Assembly (NCBI GenBank): GCA_964345395.1
Contig: CAYFRA010000021.1
Coordinates: 1 to 24,485 of the forward strand
Reading direction: 5' to 3'
Length of the DNA: 24,485 bases
From: UPXZ01 sp964345395
GTDB taxonomy: Bacteria; Bacteroidota; Bacteroidia; Bacteroidales; Paludibacteraceae
Made by a program: the position numbers and the translations under genes. The notes beneath the pieces were generated by a model, which was given only the letters and a program-made list of their open reading frames with translations, was not told the DNA's origin and searched no databases. This document shows positions 24,408 to 24,485 of this stretch, piece after piece. Numbering within the stretch: position 1 is the stretch's first letter; every line of letters starts with the position of its first letter.

Positions 24408-24485
24408 CCGCCCTTTCCACTGTGCTACAAATATAACACTACTCTGTAACTTTACAAATTGTAGATCTATAAACTAAGCTCATCG

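Overview
The window looks like chromosomal DNA from a member of the Bacteroidota, probably a Bacteroidales-like organism. The evidence is AT-rich sequence, little Shine-Dalgarno signal, repeated -7 promoter boxes of the TAnnTTTG type (TATCTTTG or TAACTTTG) in front of genes, and typical family content: a DUF3109 protein, a DUF4298 protein, a secreted tricorn-type S41 peptidase and an OmpA/TPR/PD40 lipoprotein resembling PorE of the type IX secretion system. Genus cannot be read from this sequence. No tRNA, rRNA, CRISPR array, insertion sequence or integrase was seen.

Layout. Positions 1-464 (+) hold the 3' end of a barnase-type ribonuclease and its barstar inhibitor. They run tail to tail into a four-gene minus-strand operon (4453 down to 461): TPR protein, shikimate dehydrogenase aroE, DUF3109 Cys-rich protein, cinA. 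A terminator separates this from a large minus-strand lipoprotein with three internal repeats (6436-4658). From 6694 everything is on the plus strand: a SixA-type phosphatase, a zinc-ribbon Nudix hydrolase, a two-gene envelope operon (1009-residue periplasmic TPR protein plus 585-residue outer-membrane barrel), the tricorn-like periplasmic protease, DUF4298, an AlkA-type DNA glycosylase, a 480-bp non-coding stretch rich in small repeats, a UvrD/PcrA helicase, recA, the PorE-like lipoprotein and a TerC-family membrane protein.

How the genes relate. AlkA-type glycosylase, UvrD/PcrA helicase and RecA form a loose DNA-repair cluster, but each appears to have its own promoter. The envelope genes (lipoprotein, TPR-barrel pair, tricorn protease, PorE-like protein) make up much of the rest. 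Most of the window is core-genome in character. The best candidates for a second look are the barnase-barstar pair at the left edge, the repeat-rich gap before the helicase, a perfect 18-bp palindrome lying on the terC promoter, the unassigned triple-repeat lipoprotein and the TPR-barrel operon. Three gene starts are moved inward from the longest reading frame because promoter, terminator or signal-peptide evidence contradicts the longer versions, and a fourth (the TPR protein of the envelope pair) is moved on signal-peptide position.
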